DNA from: JASHPR01 sp963833885
GTDB lineage: Bacteria > Actinomycetota > Actinomycetes > Streptosporangiales > Streptosporangiaceae
Reading direction: 5' to 3'
NCBI GenBank assembly: GCA_963833885.1
Contig: CAWHZU010000008.1
Span: forward strand, 114,537 to 178,536
DNA length: 64,000 bases
Positions 1 through 8,807 of the stretch are shown piece after piece. Position numbers and translations under genes: made by a program. The notes under the pieces are model-generated. The model did no database searches and had not been told where the DNA came from. It saw only the letters and a program-made list of their open reading frames with translations. Each line of letters begins with the position of its first letter. Positions within the stretch are counted from its first letter, which is position 1.

Positions 1-1
1 G

Positions 2-388
2 TTCCAGCTGTTCCGGATTCTGAACGAGGTGGTGGGGGCCGACGCGTTGCGGCCCGACGCCGGGATCGCGTTCATGCTCGACCAGTGCCACAACATCGAG
101 CCGAAGATCCCCGCGCAAATCCGCTCGGTGATGAACGTGCAGGAGGCGGCGGCCAAGGCGCTGCTGGTCGACCGGGACGCGCTGGCCGCGGTCCAGCAGG
201 GCGGTGACGTGCTCGGCGCGAACGCCGTGCTGATGGACGCGTACAACACCGACGTCCGGCCGCTGCTCGCCGAGCTCCGCGAGGATATGGGCATTGACCC
301 CGATCCGGTCGGCGCGTACCTCCGCTCCGGCTACGCGGAGAAGGTCGTGGCCGAGCGGGTCGGCGGCACGCCGGCCAGCTGGACCTGA
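2..388 (+). CDS. rhaI: L-rhamnose isomerase, C-terminal part (cut by window start)
   Basis: The frame is open from the first bases of the window to a TGA, so only the last ~128 residues are present. The residues seen (for example LDQCHNIEPKIPAQIRS and later EKVVAERVGG) match the C-terminus of the Pseudomonas/actinobacterial type of L-rhamnose isomerase, which converts L-rhamnose to L-rhamnulose in the cytoplasm using a divalent metal. The gene lies 33 bp before the fused aldolase/dehydrogenase gene and the rhamnulokinase gene, which supports the assignment. Family membership is from recognition of the tail and the neighbours; the N-terminal metal ligands are outside the window. Confidence 0.85.
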   Translation, partial: FQLFRILNEVVGADALRPDAGIAFMLDQCHNIEPKIPAQIRSVMNVQEAAAKALLVDRDALAAVQQGGDVLGANAVLMDAYNTDVRPLLAELREDMGIDPDPVGAYLRSGYAEKVVAERVGGTPASWT

Positions 389-421
389 GCGACAACACGC
401 AACCGAGAGGAGAAGCGCTTC

Positions 422-2467
422 ATGGCGCCGCAGCTACCGCCGGAGGTCGCCGCGCTGCTGGCGCGCAGCAACCGGCTGGGCTCTGATCCGCGCAACACCA
501 ACTACGCGGGTGGCAACACCTCGGCCAAGGGTCCGGCTACCGACCCGGTGACCGGGCAGCCGGCCGAGCTGATGTGGGTCAAGGGCTCCGGCGGCGACCT
601 GGGCACGCTGACCGCGGACGGTCTCGCAGTCCTCCGGCTGGACCGGCTACGCGCGCTGACCGGCGTCTATCCCGGGGTCGAGCGCGAGGACGAGATGGTC
701 GCGGCGTTCGATTACTGCCTGTTCGGCAAGGGCGGCGCCGCGCCGTCCATCGACACCGCCATGCATGGGCTGCTCGATCCGCCGCACGTGGACCATCTGC
801 ACCCAGACTCGGGGATCGCACTCGCGACCGCCGCCGACGGCGAGCGGCTGACCAGGGACTGTTTCGGCGGGCGGGTGGCGTGGGTGCCGTGGCGGCGGCC
901 AGGGTTCCAGCTCGGCCTCGGCATCGCCGCTGTTGCCCGCGACAACCCGGACCTGATCGGCGTGGTGCTCGGCGGTCATGGCATCACCGCATGGGCCGAC
1001 TCGAGCGACCAGTGTGAAGCCAACTCCCTGGAGATGATCGCCACGGCCCGCCGGTACCTCGACGAGAACGGGCGGAGCGACCCGTTCGGGCCCGATATCC
1101 AGGGGTACCTGCCGCTGCCCGAGGCGCAGCGCCGGGCCCGCGCATCGGCCCTGGCCCCGGTGATCCGCGGGCTTGCCTCGACCGACCGGCGGCAGCTTGG
1201 GCACTTCACCGACTCCCCGGCCGTGCTCGACTTCCTGGCCCGCCGCGAGCATCCCCGGCTGGCCGCGCTCGGCACCTCGTGCCCGGATCACTTCCTGCGG
1301 ACCAAGGTGCGGCCGATGCTGCTCGACCTGCCTGCGGCGGCGCCGCTGGATGAGGCGGTCGCCCGGCTCGGCGAGCTGCACGCCGCATACCGGGAGGACT
1401 ACCGGGCGTACTACGAGCGCCATGCGACGGCCGATTCGCCGCCGATGCGCGGCGCCGACCCGGCGATCGTGCTGGTGCCCGGCGTCGGGATGTTCAGCTT
1501 CGGCGCGGACAAGCAGACCGCACGGGTGGCCGGCGAGTTCTACCTGAACGCGATCAACGTGATGCGCGGCGCCGAGTCGGTGTCGCAATACGAGCCGATC
1601 AGCGAGGCCGAGAAGTTCCGGATCGAGTACTGGGCGCTCGAGGAGGCCAAGCTGGCCCGGCGGCCGAAGCCTAAGCCGCTGGCCACCCGGGTCGCGCTGG
1701 TCACCGGCGGGGGGTCGGGGATCGGCCGGGCCACCGCGCAGCGGCTCGCCGCCGACGGCGCGTGCGTGGTGGTCGCCGACCGGGACGAAGCCGCCGCCAG
1801 GAAGGTCGCGGAGGAGATCGGCTCGGCCGACGTCGCGGTTGAGGTCGTGGCCGACGTGACCGACGAGGAGGCCGTTGCGGCCGCGTTCGCCGCGGCGGTG
1901 CTGGCCTTCGGCGGGGTCGATCTCGTGGTCAACAACGCCGGGCTGTCGATCTCCCGGCCGCTGCTGGAGACCACCGCAGCGGACTGGGACCTGCAGCACG
2001 ACGTCATGGCGAAGGGATCGTTCCTGGTATCCCGCGAAACCGCGCGCGTGCTGCGAGACCAGGACATGGGCGGCGACATCGTCTACATCTGCAGCAAGAA
2101 CTCGGTGGTGGCCGGGCCGGACAACGTGGCCTACGGCGCCGCCAAGGCGGACCAGGCGCACCAGGTGCGGCTGCTCGCCGCCGAGCTCGGCCAGTTCGGG
2201 ATCCGGGTCAACGGCATCAACCCCGACGGCGTAGTGCAGGGCTCCGGCATCTTCGCCGGGGGCTGGGGTGCCAAGCGGGCCGCCGTCTACGGCGTGCCCG
2301 AGGAGGAGCTCGGCGCGTTCTACGCGCGGCGGACGCTGCTGAAACGCGAGGTGCTGCCGGAGCACGTCGCCGCCGCCGTTGCCGCGCTGGCCTCCGGCGA
2401 CCTGTCCCTGACCACGGGGCTGCACATCCCGGTCGACGGCGGGGTGGCGGCCGCGTTCCTGCGGTGA
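422..2467 (+). CDS. bifunctional rhamnulose-1-phosphate aldolase / short-chain dehydrogenase
   Basis: 681 aa made of two domains. Residues about 1-400 are a class II aldolase/adducin domain, with GGNTSAKG near residue 30, VKGSGGDLG near 55 and the zinc-ligand stretch HVDHLHPD near 123. From about residue 423 follows an SDR domain with the nucleotide loop TGGGSGIG, NNAG and the catalytic YGAAK near 570. Fused RhaE/RhaW-type proteins split rhamnulose-1-phosphate into dihydroxyacetone phosphate and L-lactaldehyde, and the SDR half is thought to oxidise the lactaldehyde towards lactate. A GAGGAGA ribosome site precedes the ATG. The stop overlaps the GTG of rhaB (GTGA), indicating translational coupling. 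Product confidence is high; the exact SDR reaction is from family knowledge. Confidence 0.9.
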   Translation: MAPQLPPEVAALLARSNRLGSDPRNTNYAGGNTSAKGPATDPVTGQPAELMWVKGSGGDLGTLTADGLAVLRLDRLRALTGVYPGVEREDEMVAAFDYCLFGKGGAAPSIDTAMHGLLDPPHVDHLHPDSGIALATAADGERLTRDCFGGRVAWVPWRRPGFQLGLGIAAVARDNPDLIGVVLGGHGITAWADSSDQCEANSLEMIATARRYLDENGRSDPFGPDIQGYLPLPEAQRRARASALAPVIRGLASTDRRQLGHFTDSPAVLDFLARREHPRLAALGTSCPDHFLRTKVRPMLLDLPAAAPLDEAVARLGELHAAYREDYRAYYERHATADSPPMRGADPAIVLVPGVGMFSFGADKQTARVAGEFYLNAINVMRGAESVSQYEPISEAEKFRIEYWALEEAKLARRPKPKPLATRVALVTGGGSGIGRATAQRLAADGACVVVADRDEAAARKVAEEIGSADVAVEVVADVTDEEAVAAAFAAAVLAFGGVDLVVNNAGLSISRPLLETTAADWDLQHDVMAKGSFLVSRETARVLRDQDMGGDIVYICSKNSVVAGPDNVAYGAAKADQAHQVRLLAAELGQFGIRVNGINPDGVVQGSGIFAGGWGAKRAAVYGVPEEELGAFYARRTLLKREVLPEHVAAAVAALASGDLSLTTGLHIPVDGGVAAAFLR

Positions 2468-3960
2468 CCGGACGGGCCGGGGGTGGCGGAGGCGCCTGGG
2501 GCACCGGTGTCGCCACCGTGGCCGCCGTCGACCTCGGCGCGTCCGGCGGGCGGGTCATGGCCGGCCGCGTCGGCCCCGGGATCCTGGAGCTGCGCGAAGC
2601 GCACCGGTTTCCGAACATTCCGGTCAGGATCGGCGGAACGTTGCACTGGGACATCCTTGGCCTGTACCGGGAGGTCGTCGACGGGCTCAGGGCCGCGGCC
2701 GACGGGTGCGAGCTGGCCAGCGCCGGGATCGACTCGTGGGGCGTGGACTACGGGCTGATCGACTCCAGCGGCGCGCTGCTCGGCAATCCGGTGCACTACC
2801 GCGACCGTCGCACCGAGGGCGCGGTCGAGCGGGTGCTGGCCAAAATCCCGGCGCGGGAGCTGTACGCGGTCACCGGAATTCAGCAGCTTCCGTTCAACAC
2901 GGTCTGCCAGCTCGTGGCCGCGGAGGGGACGCCGCAGCTCCGCGCCGCCGCGACGCTGCTGCTGATCCCGGATCTGCTCGGCTACTGGCTGACCGGTTCG
3001 GCCGGGGCCGAGATCACCAACGCGTCCACGACGCAGCTGCTCGATGTGCGGGAGCGGACGTGGTCCCGGCCGCTGATCGACCGGGCAGGCATCGCACCGG
3101 GGATCTTCCCGGCGCTGCGCCGGCCGGGCGAGGTCGTCGGCGAGCTGCTGCCGGAGGTCGCCGCAGGTGCGGGCCTGCCGCCCGGCCTGCCGGTGGTGGC
3201 CGTCGGCTCGCATGACACCGCGTCGGCCGTGGCCGGCGTCCCCGCGCGGGGCGGGAACTTCGCGTACATCTCCTGCGGCACCTGGTCGCTGGTCGGGATG
3301 GAGCTGGACCGGCCGGTGCTGACCGAGGCCAGCCGGGCCGCGAACTTCAGCAACGAGACCGGCGTCGACGGAACGGTCCGGTACCTGCGCAACGTGGCCG
3401 GCCTGTGGCTGCTGCAGGAGTCGCTGCGGACGTGGGCCGCCGACGACGCAGCCGACCTGGACGATCTGCTGGCCGCTGCCGCGCGGCTGCCGGCGCTGCG
3501 CTGGGTGATCGACGCCGACGACCCCGCGCTGGTGGCTCCCGGCGACATGCCTGCCCGGATGGCCGCGGCCTCCGTAGCACTCGGGCAGGACCCACCAAAC
3601 GACCGTGCGGAGACCGTCCGGTGCATCCTGGACAGCCTGGCGCTCGCGCACCGGCGGGCACTGCTGGACGTTCAGGAGCTGTCGGGCCGGCACGCCGACA
3701 CCGTGCACCTGGTCGGCGGCGGCGCCAGGAACGAGCTGCTGTGCCAGCTCACCGCCGACGCCTGCGGGCTGCCCGTGGTGGCCGGGCCGGTCGAGGCGTC
3801 GGCGGTCGGCAACATCCTGGTTCAGGCGCGCGCGCTGGGGGTTGCGCCAGGAGACCTGGCCGGGCTTCGCGGCCTGATCCTGGCCAGCAGTCGGCTGCGG
3901 CGTTTCCAGCCCGAGGGCTCACCGGATCGCTGGCGCGCGGCGGCGCGCAGACTCGGCTAG
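2464..3960 (+). CDS. rhaB: rhamnulokinase (FGGY family)
   Basis: 498 aa FGGY-family sugar kinase. The N-terminal phosphate loop reads VDLGASGGR near residue 20, followed by GIDSWGVDYG near 95 and the C-terminal ATPase motif VHLVGGGARN near 415. Rhamnulokinase phosphorylates L-rhamnulose at C1 to feed the upstream aldolase. The GTG start overlaps the previous stop by 4 bp, so it is the last gene of a rhaI-aldolase/SDR-rhaB operon. The position directly after the rhamnose aldolase makes rhamnulokinase more likely than xylulokinase or another FGGY kinase. Confidence 0.9.
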   Translation: MTGRAGGGGGAWGTGVATVAAVDLGASGGRVMAGRVGPGILELREAHRFPNIPVRIGGTLHWDILGLYREVVDGLRAAADGCELASAGIDSWGVDYGLIDSSGALLGNPVHYRDRRTEGAVERVLAKIPARELYAVTGIQQLPFNTVCQLVAAEGTPQLRAAATLLLIPDLLGYWLTGSAGAEITNASTTQLLDVRERTWSRPLIDRAGIAPGIFPALRRPGEVVGELLPEVAAGAGLPPGLPVVAVGSHDTASAVAGVPARGGNFAYISCGTWSLVGMELDRPVLTEASRAANFSNETGVDGTVRYLRNVAGLWLLQESLRTWAADDAADLDDLLAAAARLPALRWVIDADDPALVAPGDMPARMAAASVALGQDPPNDRAETVRCILDSLALAHRRALLDVQELSGRHADTVHLVGGGARNELLCQLTADACGLPVVAGPVEASAVGNILVQARALGVAPGDLAGLRGLILASSRLRRFQPEGSPDRWRAAARRLG

Positions 3961-4002
3961 CCGGGCCGCCCGGCGTTATCCAGTTGGCAGCATCACTGAA
4001 AA

Positions 4003-4034
4003 AGTGATATCACTATGATATCGCCAAACTGGCG
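4003..4034 (+). promoter_or_regulatory. palindromic operator-like site upstream of the YbjQ gene
   Basis: AGTGATATCACT at 4003-4014 is a perfect 12-bp palindrome in an AT-rich patch, followed by a second GATATC at 4017-4022 and a small inverted repeat CGCCA-AAC-TGGCG at 4022-4034. It sits 25-55 bp before the ATG of the YbjQ-like gene, where a repressor or promoter site would be expected. The binding protein is not known from the sequence. Confidence 0.5.
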
Positions 4035-4058
4035 CTGGGAAACGCAGGAGGCCACCCC

Positions 4059-4466
4059 ATGATGCAGGCACCAACGGAGAATCCCATGCAGGCACCAACG
4101 GAGGGTGCCGCTCCCTCGCGACCGATGATCGTCACCACCACCGAGAACATCCCGGACAGCGAAGTAGTGCAGACCCTCGGCCAGGTCTTCGGCCTCACGG
4201 TGCGGTCCCGTGGCATTGGCGGCAACATTGCCGCCCTTCTCAAGAGCCTTGCCGGAGGCGAGATCCGGTCGTACGTCAAGCTCAACGAGGATTCCCGGCG
4301 GCAGGCGATCGACCGCATGGTGCAGAACGCCGCCGTCATGGGCGCTAACGCCGTGACCATGATGCGCTTCGACTCCAGCGAGATGGGCGCGGGCATGACC
4401 GAGATCGTGGCCTACGGCACGGCCCGGGTGCTCAAGTGGGCTCCCCCGGCGGACGAGCAGAGCTGA
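4059..4466 (+). CDS. YbjQ/UPF0145 family protein
   Basis: 135 aa. After a short N-terminal tail the protein has the YbjQ (UPF0145, heavy-metal-binding-like) pattern: MIVTTTENIPD, then GGEIRSYVKL, an Asp/Arg helix and GANAVTMMRFDSSE, ending in YGTARVL. The family forms a pentameric fold; its cellular role is not settled. An AGGAGG site is about 8 bp before ATG ATG at 4059/4062. The first residues contain a duplicated MQAPTE, encoded by an 18-bp direct repeat, so a third in-frame ATG at 4086 is also possible but has no good ribosome site. The small membrane protein gene follows 10 bp downstream, probably co-transcribed. Confidence 0.85.
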   Translation: MMQAPTENPMQAPTEGAAPSRPMIVTTTENIPDSEVVQTLGQVFGLTVRSRGIGGNIAALLKSLAGGEIRSYVKLNEDSRRQAIDRMVQNAAVMGANAVTMMRFDSSEMGAGMTEIVAYGTARVLKWAPPADEQS

Positions 4467-4476
4467 GGGGGCTGCC

Positions 4477-4707
4477 ATGAGCATCACCGGTTGGGTCATC
4501 ATCGCGGTCGTGGTCGTCGGGGCCGTCATCGCGCTCTTCGGCTGGGACCGGTACCGAGGCAACCGGAATAGCGCCGCCGACGGCAGCGCCTCCCAGCCGA
4601 CCAACGAGGTGTTCACCGATCCCGAGACGGGGCGGCGGACGCGGGTCTGGTACGACTCCAGCACCGGGCGGCGCGAATACCGGGCCGAGGAAAACCACGA
4701 CCAATGA
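4477..4707 (+). CDS. small single-span membrane protein, unknown function
   Basis: 76 aa. One hydrophobic segment (about residues 5-22, GWVIIAVVVVGAVIALFGW) is followed by a polar tail with FTDPETGRRTRVWYDSSTGRR, which would lie in the cytoplasm or outside depending on topology. It begins 10 bp after the YbjQ gene stop, with GAGGGGGCTGCC before the ATG acting as ribosome site. I do not recognise a named family. Co-expression with the YbjQ protein is inferred from spacing only. Confidence 0.7.
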   Translation: MSITGWVIIAVVVVGAVIALFGWDRYRGNRNSAADGSASQPTNEVFTDPETGRRTRVWYDSSTGRREYRAEENHDQ

Positions 4708-4780
4708 TCATCTCCTGGGCTGCCTGCTGACCATGCCAGGTTGCGGCCGTGACCGTGACGGGGGCCGGCCGCATCCTCGG

Positions 4781-5155
4781 TCAGCCAGGGGGCTGAAGCC
4801 AATACACCGCACCCGAAGCGGCATCGGCCGCCTGGTGCGTCTCACAGAACGCACAGAGCGCACGGACCGCCTGCCCAACGAACACTGCGGAGTGCCGGGG
4901 AAACGACCGGTTCGACGTGATGACCAGCGCTGGCGCTGGGTCTCCCGTCGCCGCTCGATAGCGGAGAATCCCGAGGAAATCCGCGGCGTTCTCGGTGACC
5001 AGGGCGCGCCCGGCCGACAGCGCCAGGCCACAGACTGCCGAGTCGTCCAAGGCTCGGGCTTCGGGATCTTCCTGGACCGAGATCGCGTCGTGGCCGGCTT
5101 TTCTGAGCTGCTCGGCGATGGCCGGGGGGTACATCTCGTCGATCAGGAGTCTCAC
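4781..5155 (-). CDS. DUF5615 PIN-like protein, probable toxin of a TA pair
   Basis: 124 aa. It starts VRLLIDEMYPPAIAEQLRKAGHD and carries ALVTENAADFLGI, the arrangement of DUF5615 PIN-like domains (early Asp, central helices, a T-E/N-x-x-DF strand). Such proteins are predicted RNases paired with DUF433 antitoxins. The start chosen is the GTG at 5155, which overlaps the upstream antitoxin stop by GTGA; the frame is open further upstream, but that part has no family similarity. Translational coupling downstream of the antitoxin is typical of toxin-antitoxin operons. Toxicity itself is not shown by sequence. Confidence 0.75.
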   Translation of the reverse strand: MRLLIDEMYPPAIAEQLRKAGHDAISVQEDPEARALDDSAVCGLALSAGRALVTENAADFLGILRYRAATGDPAPALVITSNRSFPRHSAVFVGQAVRALCAFCETHQAADAASGAVYWLQPPG

Positions 5156-5559
5156 CTGAGCAACTGCTCGCGTCCTGCCGCGAGCGCCTCGGCCTCGGCC
5201 TGCGCCTCCAGGTTCAGACGGATCCGCTCGTCGATCTCCGCCGGATAGGACGCGTAATAGGCGACGGCCGCCTCCACCTGAGCCGTCGGCAGCCCGAACC
5301 ACTCGGCCGCATGGGTGACCTTCTCGTCTCCCGTGGCCTCCGAGCGCTCCAGGAAGGAGATCAACTCCCACACGTCGGGGCCCGGGGTCAGCCGGGCCCG
5401 CCGACCTGCCGGCCCGTCGACAAAGCGGACGAGCGGATGACTCCGCTGCCGCAGACCTTCGTCAATCAGTCGCTCGGCAAGCGAAGCGGGCAGCTCACCA
5501 GTACGTGCCGCTTCCCGGTGCAGCCGCTCCCGAACCTCGACCGAGACCCGCACCGACAT
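5152..5559 (-). CDS. probable antitoxin: N-terminal ribbon-helix-helix plus DUF433-like domain
   Basis: 135 aa from the ATG at 5559, which has AAGGGA about 6 bp before it; an upstream in-frame ATG at 5574 lacks a ribosome site. Residues 1-35 (MSVRVSVEVRERLHREA) look like an RHH/Arc-type DNA-binding N-terminus. The rest resembles DUF433/VapB45-like antitoxins, including PLVRFVDG, a W-E-L-I helix and the end pattern LPTAQVEAAVAYYASYPAEID. It is the first gene of a two-gene operon and overlaps the DUF5615 gene by 4 bp. It would bind and neutralise the downstream protein and probably repress the operon; both are inferences from family behaviour. Confidence 0.75.
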   Translation of the reverse strand: MSVRVSVEVRERLHREAARTGELPASLAERLIDEGLRQRSHPLVRFVDGPAGRRARLTPGPDVWELISFLERSEATGDEKVTHAAEWFGLPTAQVEAAVAYYASYPAEIDERIRLNLEAQAEAEALAAGREQLLR

Positions 5560-5687
5560 AACGTCCCTTGCCATACTGGAAGCTTACATCGTATTACGGC
5601 GTCATACCGCAATTCGGTGAGCTCATCAATGGGTATCAGAGCGACCACCGGCCCCGACAACGAGGCCGGTTCACCAAAGTGCCGCGG

Positions 5688-7505
5688 TCAGGACTTCGTC
5701 AGGTACCAGTACTCCGGCATGAGCGTCTGCAGCGGGTTGAAGACCACGCCATGCAGATTCTTGCTCACGGCGAACACCAGGGGATAATCCGGCAGGTAGA
5801 TGGAGGGAAGCTGCTCGGCCGCGTACGTGGCGAAGGTGTGGTAGATGGCCAGGCTGCTACTGGTGTTGGTCTCTGCGATCAGCTTGTTCATCTCCGCGTT
5901 GCTGTAGCTGCCCTTGTTGGCCCCGGCACCGGTACCGAATATCTCTTCACCGGTCGGCTCGTAGTCGGGCCCGTAGACCCATCCCCCGACCGTGGACGCG
6001 TCCCAGGTGCACGACGGGCCCTTGGAGCAGGGCGTCGCGATCCCGATGACGGTGTTGAAGGTCACGCCGTCCAAGTTGATGATCACACCGGCCTTGGACG
6101 CGTCCGACTTGTACACATCGACCTCTTGCGGGAGCCCGGACACGTCGGACGCGTAGTCAAGGGTGAACTTCAGCTGCGTCCCCTTGGCGATTCCCGATCC
6201 GCATTTGGCCGGGTCGTTGCAGGTCATGACGCCGTTGACCGTTGCCCACCCGTGACTGGTCAGCAGGCTTTTCGCCTTGGCGACGCTGAACGGGTACGGG
6301 CCGTCCCCGTCCTCGACGGCGGGAACCCACTGGTTCTCGGGCTCGGTTGGCGCCGGGCCGGTGGTCGGGTAGCCGTAGCCGCGGTAGATCGCCTTGTCGA
6401 TGCCGGCCTGGTCCACCAGGTACTCGAGCGCCTGCCGGACGTAGAGCTGGTTGAACACGTCCCCGAACGGAGAGTTGAAGTTGACCCGGTAGAAGTAGAA
6501 GCTGAACGTGTAGTTGAGCTGCAGCGCGTAGCCCGGCAGCGGGCTGGTCGGCGACCCGCTGGCCGGCTTGACCGGCAGGTCGTTGTCGGGCACCTGGCCG
6601 ACGTCGACCTCCCCGGTCTGCATCGCCGTGTACAGGGCCGAAGGGCTGGTGTACGTCAGGAAGTTGACCTGCGCCAGCCGCGGCTTCGGGCTGCCGGAGT
6701 ACTTCGGGTTCGGCACGAGCGAGTCACTGCCGTTCGGGTTGAAGCTCTTCAGCCGCCATGGCCCGTCAACCACGCTCCAGATCGGGCTGGAGGGGTACGT
6801 AGCGGCCTTCTGCGCCTGCGCGGTCAAGAAGTTGTACACGGCCTTGCACTTCGCCCAGCCGTCGGCGGCGCTGTCGGTGACGCACCCGCCGCTGCCCGGT
6901 GACGCCCCGATGGACGTCACATCCCAGGCGGCCGGCATCGGCGTGATCTGCGACAGCTCGTTGTAGGTGTACCACAGGCTGGAGTACGCCTGGTTCAGGT
7001 GCAGCGTGACCTGGTTCGCGCCGGTTGCCGCCATCGACGTGATGTCCTGCGGGATGTCGCTGGGGACGAATCCGTAGTAGTTGTCGGGCTCGGCCTCCAT
7101 CATGTGCAGCCAGAAGATGACGTCCTGGGCGTCGACGGTCTCCCCGTTGGACCACTTCCAGCCCTTCATGTTGATCACCACGGTCTTGCCGCCGTCGCTG
7201 TAAACCGGAGCATTGGCGACCGACAGGCCGTAGTCCGCGGTGGGCTGGTCGTTCTGCCCCCCGAACCAGTACAGCGGCCGGTAGATCGGCTGCTGCAGGT
7301 CGTCGAGGTTGGACACAGAGGAGTACGCGGGGCTGTCGTACGGGAAGATCCAGTTCGGCTGGCTCCCCGAGACGAAGCCATACGACGCGGTCCCGCCCTT
7401 GACTACGTTGCTGCTCGACGGCGTACTGCTAGCCGACGAGCAGCCCGCTCCGGCCAAGACGAGGGCGATGGCCCCGGCCACCCAGGCAAGGCGTACGTGT
7501 CGCAT
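5688..7505 (-). CDS. ABC transporter substrate-binding lipoprotein, family 5 (peptide/nickel type)
   Basis: 605 aa. The N-terminus MRHVRLAWVAGAIALVLAGAGC is a lipoprotein signal with Cys at about position 22, so the mature protein should be anchored to the outer face of the membrane. The body has family 5 features: PIYRPLYWF, W(S/T)NGETVDAQDVIFWL near residue 120, and the VRQALEYLVDQAGIDKAIYRGYG region near 370. Family 5 proteins bind oligopeptides, dipeptides or other small ligands for ABC importers. An AAAGGATGG site precedes the ATG. No permease or ATPase genes are adjacent, so the ligand cannot be named. It is divergent from the membrane protein at 7692, with an AT-rich gap between. Confidence 0.9.
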   Translation of the reverse strand: MRHVRLAWVAGAIALVLAGAGCSSASSTPSSSNVVKGGTASYGFVSGSQPNWIFPYDSPAYSSVSNLDDLQQPIYRPLYWFGGQNDQPTADYGLSVANAPVYSDGGKTVVINMKGWKWSNGETVDAQDVIFWLHMMEAEPDNYYGFVPSDIPQDITSMAATGANQVTLHLNQAYSSLWYTYNELSQITPMPAAWDVTSIGASPGSGGCVTDSAADGWAKCKAVYNFLTAQAQKAATYPSSPIWSVVDGPWRLKSFNPNGSDSLVPNPKYSGSPKPRLAQVNFLTYTSPSALYTAMQTGEVDVGQVPDNDLPVKPASGSPTSPLPGYALQLNYTFSFYFYRVNFNSPFGDVFNQLYVRQALEYLVDQAGIDKAIYRGYGYPTTGPAPTEPENQWVPAVEDGDGPYPFSVAKAKSLLTSHGWATVNGVMTCNDPAKCGSGIAKGTQLKFTLDYASDVSGLPQEVDVYKSDASKAGVIINLDGVTFNTVIGIATPCSKGPSCTWDASTVGGWVYGPDYEPTGEEIFGTGAGANKGSYSNAEMNKLIAETNTSSSLAIYHTFATYAAEQLPSIYLPDYPLVFAVSKNLHGVVFNPLQTLMPEYWYLTKS

Positions 7506-7647
7506 TTACCATCCTTTCGCCACATACAGGCTATACCGGCGACGCCATCCGCCAACCCTGCCTGACAAAGTCAATTTTTACGATCTTTTTTATAGGTTAA
7601 GGGGTTTTGCCACAGGCCTTGACGGCGGCCCCTGTCGAAAATTATCG

Positions 7648-7665
7648 TTACGTAACGTTACGTAA
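7648..7665 (+). promoter_or_regulatory. 18-bp perfect palindrome, probable TetR operator
   Basis: TTACGTAACGTTACGTAA is a perfect palindrome, unusually AT-rich for this genome, ending 26 bp before the ATG at 7692. It is itself composed of two overlapping GTTACGTAAC-like half palindromes. The downstream operon encodes a TetR-type regulator, and TetR sites commonly are 15-20 bp palindromes over the promoter, so autoregulation is a reasonable inference. Confidence 0.65.
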
Positions 7666-7691
7666 TTTAATTGCTTTCGGAGGTGGTCCCG

Positions 7692-8807
7692 ATGAGCACG
7701 ACGACTCAGCAGGCCGAGCCGCGGCGCAACGCCCTTGCCCTGGCCATCCGCTCCCACGGACGGGCGGCGCTCGTGCTTGCCGCCGCCGTGGTTTTCCAGC
7801 TCGCTTTCATCGCCTCCTTCACCGGGGCGATGAGCCGGCCGACGCTGCAGGATGCGACCGTCGGGCTGGTCGCCTCGCCAACGGCGACCCGGCCGGCCGC
7901 GGCGGTGCCTCAGGTCGCCGGCGTGAGCTACCAGGTGCTCCCGAGCCCGGCCGCTGCCGCCGCACAGGTGCGCGACGGCGCCCTGCCGGCCGCGCTGCTC
8001 ATGGGTGCCAGGAACGACACGCTCGTAGTGGCCGGGGCGGCCGGGCTCAGCCTGGTCACGGCCATCACCGAGGAAGTTAACGCTCACGCCGCCAGGGCCG
8101 ACGTGCCGGTGGCGGTCGAAGACGTCCGCCCGCTGCCGCCGGGCGACCCCAGGGGCCTCGGCAGCTACCTGCTCGTGCTCGGCTGGATCATTGGCGGCTA
8201 TCTCGGCATGACCCTGCTGGGCCGGGTCCGCGGCGCCGCGGGCGCCTCGGTGCGCGGGACCGCAGTAACGCTGGGCATGGCTGCGCTCTACTCGGTCGCG
8301 TCGGCCGCTCTCGGGGTGGCGCTGGTCGGCCCCTTGATGGGCGTGCTCACTGGCCATCCGTGGACGCTGTTCGCGGCCGGCTCACTGATCGTCTTCGCCA
8401 CGACCGTGGTCACCGCCGCGCTGACGTCGCTCGTGGGGCTGCCCGGTATCGTCATCGCCATCGTGATGTTCGTCGTCCTCGGCAACCCAACCTCGGGCGG
8501 GTCGGTGCCGGTGCAGATGCTGTCCGGCGGCTACCGGTTCCTGGCCGGCGTGCTACCCACTAACGCCGCAATGGGCCTGGTCCGCAGCTTCGCCTACTTT
8601 GGCGGGAACCAGATCGCCCGGCCGCTGCTGGTGCTGTCCATCTACGCGGGCGCCTCGCTCGCGGTCTGCCTGGGTCTTGCGCTGCGGCGCGCGCACGTTG
8701 CCGTCGCGAAGGAGAGCGCGGCGCGGGCGGGCACCGGCCAGGCCAGCACCGGCCGCCGGCCGGGCGCAGCCCAGCACGTCGTCCTGCCGACCGGAACCAG
8801 CCGATGA
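7692..8807 (+). CDS. multi-pass membrane protein, ABC-2/DUF3533-like exporter component
   Basis: 371 aa from the ATG at 7692, which has GGAGGTGG about 6 bp upstream. One membrane span near residues 20-40 is followed by a ~120-residue extracytoplasmic domain and then five or six spans in the C-terminal half, ending in a basic tail. This layout is that of YhgE/Pip-like, DUF3533 or ABC-2 type membrane proteins, which act in export of toxic compounds or lipids. It overlaps the following TetR gene by ATGA and is preceded by an 18-bp palindrome, so it looks like a self-regulated drug-efflux-type cassette. No ATP-binding partner is next to it. Substrate unknown. Confidence 0.75.
   Translation: MSTTTQQAEPRRNALALAIRSHGRAALVLAAAVVFQLAFIASFTGAMSRPTLQDATVGLVASPTATRPAAAVPQVAGVSYQVLPSPAAAAAQVRDGALPAALLMGARNDTLVVAGAAGLSLVTAITEEVNAHAARADVPVAVEDVRPLPPGDPRGLGSYLLVLGWIIGGYLGMTLLGRVRGAAGASVRGTAVTLGMAALYSVASAALGVALVGPLMGVLTGHPWTLFAAGSLIVFATTVVTAALTSLVGLPGIVIAIVMFVVLGNPTSGGSVPVQMLSGGYRFLAGVLPTNAAMGLVRSFAYFGGNQIARPLLVLSIYAGASLAVCLGLALRRAHVAVAKESAARAGTGQASTGRRPGAAQHVVLPTGTSR

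Noticed and set aside
5156..5371. Longer N-terminus for the DUF5615 protein
   Set aside because: The extension lies inside the antitoxin gene, lacks family similarity, and a GTGA-coupled start explains the arrangement.
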